A stretch of 5,689 nt of DNA. It comes from an uncultured Gammaproteobacteria bacterium (lineage in GTDB: Bacteria; Pseudomonadota; Gammaproteobacteria; Pseudomonadales; Pseudohongiellaceae). Where the stretch lies: positions 1-5,689 of the forward strand of contig CAISYX010000353.1 in the NCBI GenBank assembly GCA_903889815.1. The letters are read 5' to 3'. Made by a program: the position numbers and the translations under genes. Of the stretch, positions 5,091 through 5,689 are shown one piece after another. The notes beneath the pieces are model-generated. The model did not search any database. It had not been told where the DNA came from and saw only the letters and a program-made list of their open reading frames with translations. Within the stretch, counting starts at the first letter, position 1, and each line of letters opens with the position of its first letter.

Positions 5091-5689
5091 TCAGTTACCA
5101 AGAAAGATCGTCTGCACTATTCTGGAAGTCTCCAGCGTTGCTCCAAAAGAGGGGCCGGGGGAATGCAGAAGCCAGGGCCTGAACAACACCAGTCTGTTGT
5201 ATTTGTAGGGGATAGTGAAGGTTTTTTCCCACAGGGATTCGTCAAGTCCTTCGGTTTCGAGAAAGGCCTTCAAGTCCTGAAAGGATTTCCATCCGTACTT
5301 TGCAAACCCTTCAGGGGTATTGGGTGCCACTTCAAGTCCGGTTCGCAGATGCCGCCAGAAGTTGGTGCCATCGGTTTTGGGGTGCTCCTTTGAGAGATAC
5401 ACGACACCTGCCCACCTGGTTTCAACATCCACGTCGTAGTGAATATGGAATTTGAATGAGTCGTTTGCTTTGGTGAAGCGCAGTCTGCCATTTGCGTTTG
5501 TTGAAGAGTCTATTGACGGTTCAAGCGTCAACTTCTTGAATATTTCTCTGTGCTGCGCACCCAGAAAGGTCTCGGTGGTCATCACGCCCGCGTAGTTTCC
5601 GGTGGGAGAGTCTTCCGGCCGCAGTGAGTTCAGCGCTACCTTCACCAGGGTATCCGGATCGCTGTAAAAATCGTCTACTACTATGTATC
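5091..5689 (-). CDS. DUF6445 / 2OG-Fe(II)-oxygenase-like protein (5' partial)
   Basis: The frame is open to the right window edge. A GTG at 5645 could serve as a start (184 aa), but the preceding codons read Y-I-V-V-D-D-F-Y-S-D-P-D-T-L, a typical N-terminal strand and helix of this fold, so the gene begins outside the window. Numbered from the GTG, the probable iron ligands of a jelly-roll oxygenase are H69 and D71 (in F-H-I-H-Y-D) and H161 (in F-R-P-W-L-L-H-S), with R175 (S-R-I-V-Q-T-I-F-L) positioned to bind 2-oxoglutarate. The strand A-G-V-V-Y-L-S (79-85) and G-T-N-F-W-R-H (93-99) with T-G-L resemble DUF6445 proteins as I recall them. In marine gammaproteobacteria and caulobacters such genes often sit beside tryptophan-halogenase-like, SapC and TonB-receptor genes, so such neighbours may lie to the right. 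The substrate is unknown. Base composition is clearly lower in GC than in cysQ (sampled lines about 48% versus 70%). Confidence 0.65.
   Translation of the reverse strand, partial: YIVVDDFYSDPDTLVKVALNSLRPEDSPTGNYAGVMTTETFLGAQHREIFKKLTLEPSIDSSTNANGRLRFTKANDSFKFHIHYDVDVETRWAGVVYLSKEHPKTDGTNFWRHLRTGLEVAPNTPEGFAKYGWKSFQDLKAFLETEGLDESLWEKTFTIPYKYNRLVLFRPWLLHSPGPSFGATLETSRIVQTIFLGN

Overview
The window is GC-rich bacterial chromosome carrying ordinary single-copy style genes. A CysQ-type phosphatase, Sec-exported SEL1-repeat proteins and a DUF6445-like protein together suggest a gammaproteobacterium, possibly marine. That placement is inference from gene content; no rRNA or other taxonomic marker is present. 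I see no tRNA, rRNA, CRISPR array, insertion sequence or phage gene.

Layout, left to right: (1) cysQ, plus strand, cut off at its 5' end by the window edge; (2) an exported alpha/beta-hydrolase (esterase or S9-like peptidase) on the minus strand; (3) an exported SEL1-repeat protein on the plus strand; (4) a second, paralogous SEL1-repeat protein on the minus strand, meeting the first tail to tail; (5) a small four-helix membrane protein of unknown function on the plus strand; (6) a DUF6445/2OG-Fe(II)-oxygenase-like protein on the minus strand, cut off at its 5' end by the right window edge.

The six genes alternate strictly in strand, so none shares an operon with another gene in the window. 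The three convergent gaps are short (21, 31 and 75 nt). The two divergent gaps are longer (about 163 and 203 nt), and each holds a clear stem-loop or dyad that could be a regulatory element.

The most notable content is the pair of convergent SEL1 paralogs. Each has a signal peptide, exactly seven 36-residue repeats and a 55-residue tail ending in R-C-L-E-T-R-Y-A-(E/D)-C-(E/D). They align without gaps from the first repeat to the last residue, and the only two cysteines of each mature protein lie in that tail. Mutual regulation or interaction of the paralogs with the neighbouring membrane protein is possible but cannot be shown from sequence. I did not find convincing evidence of a wholly new defence or mobile system here.
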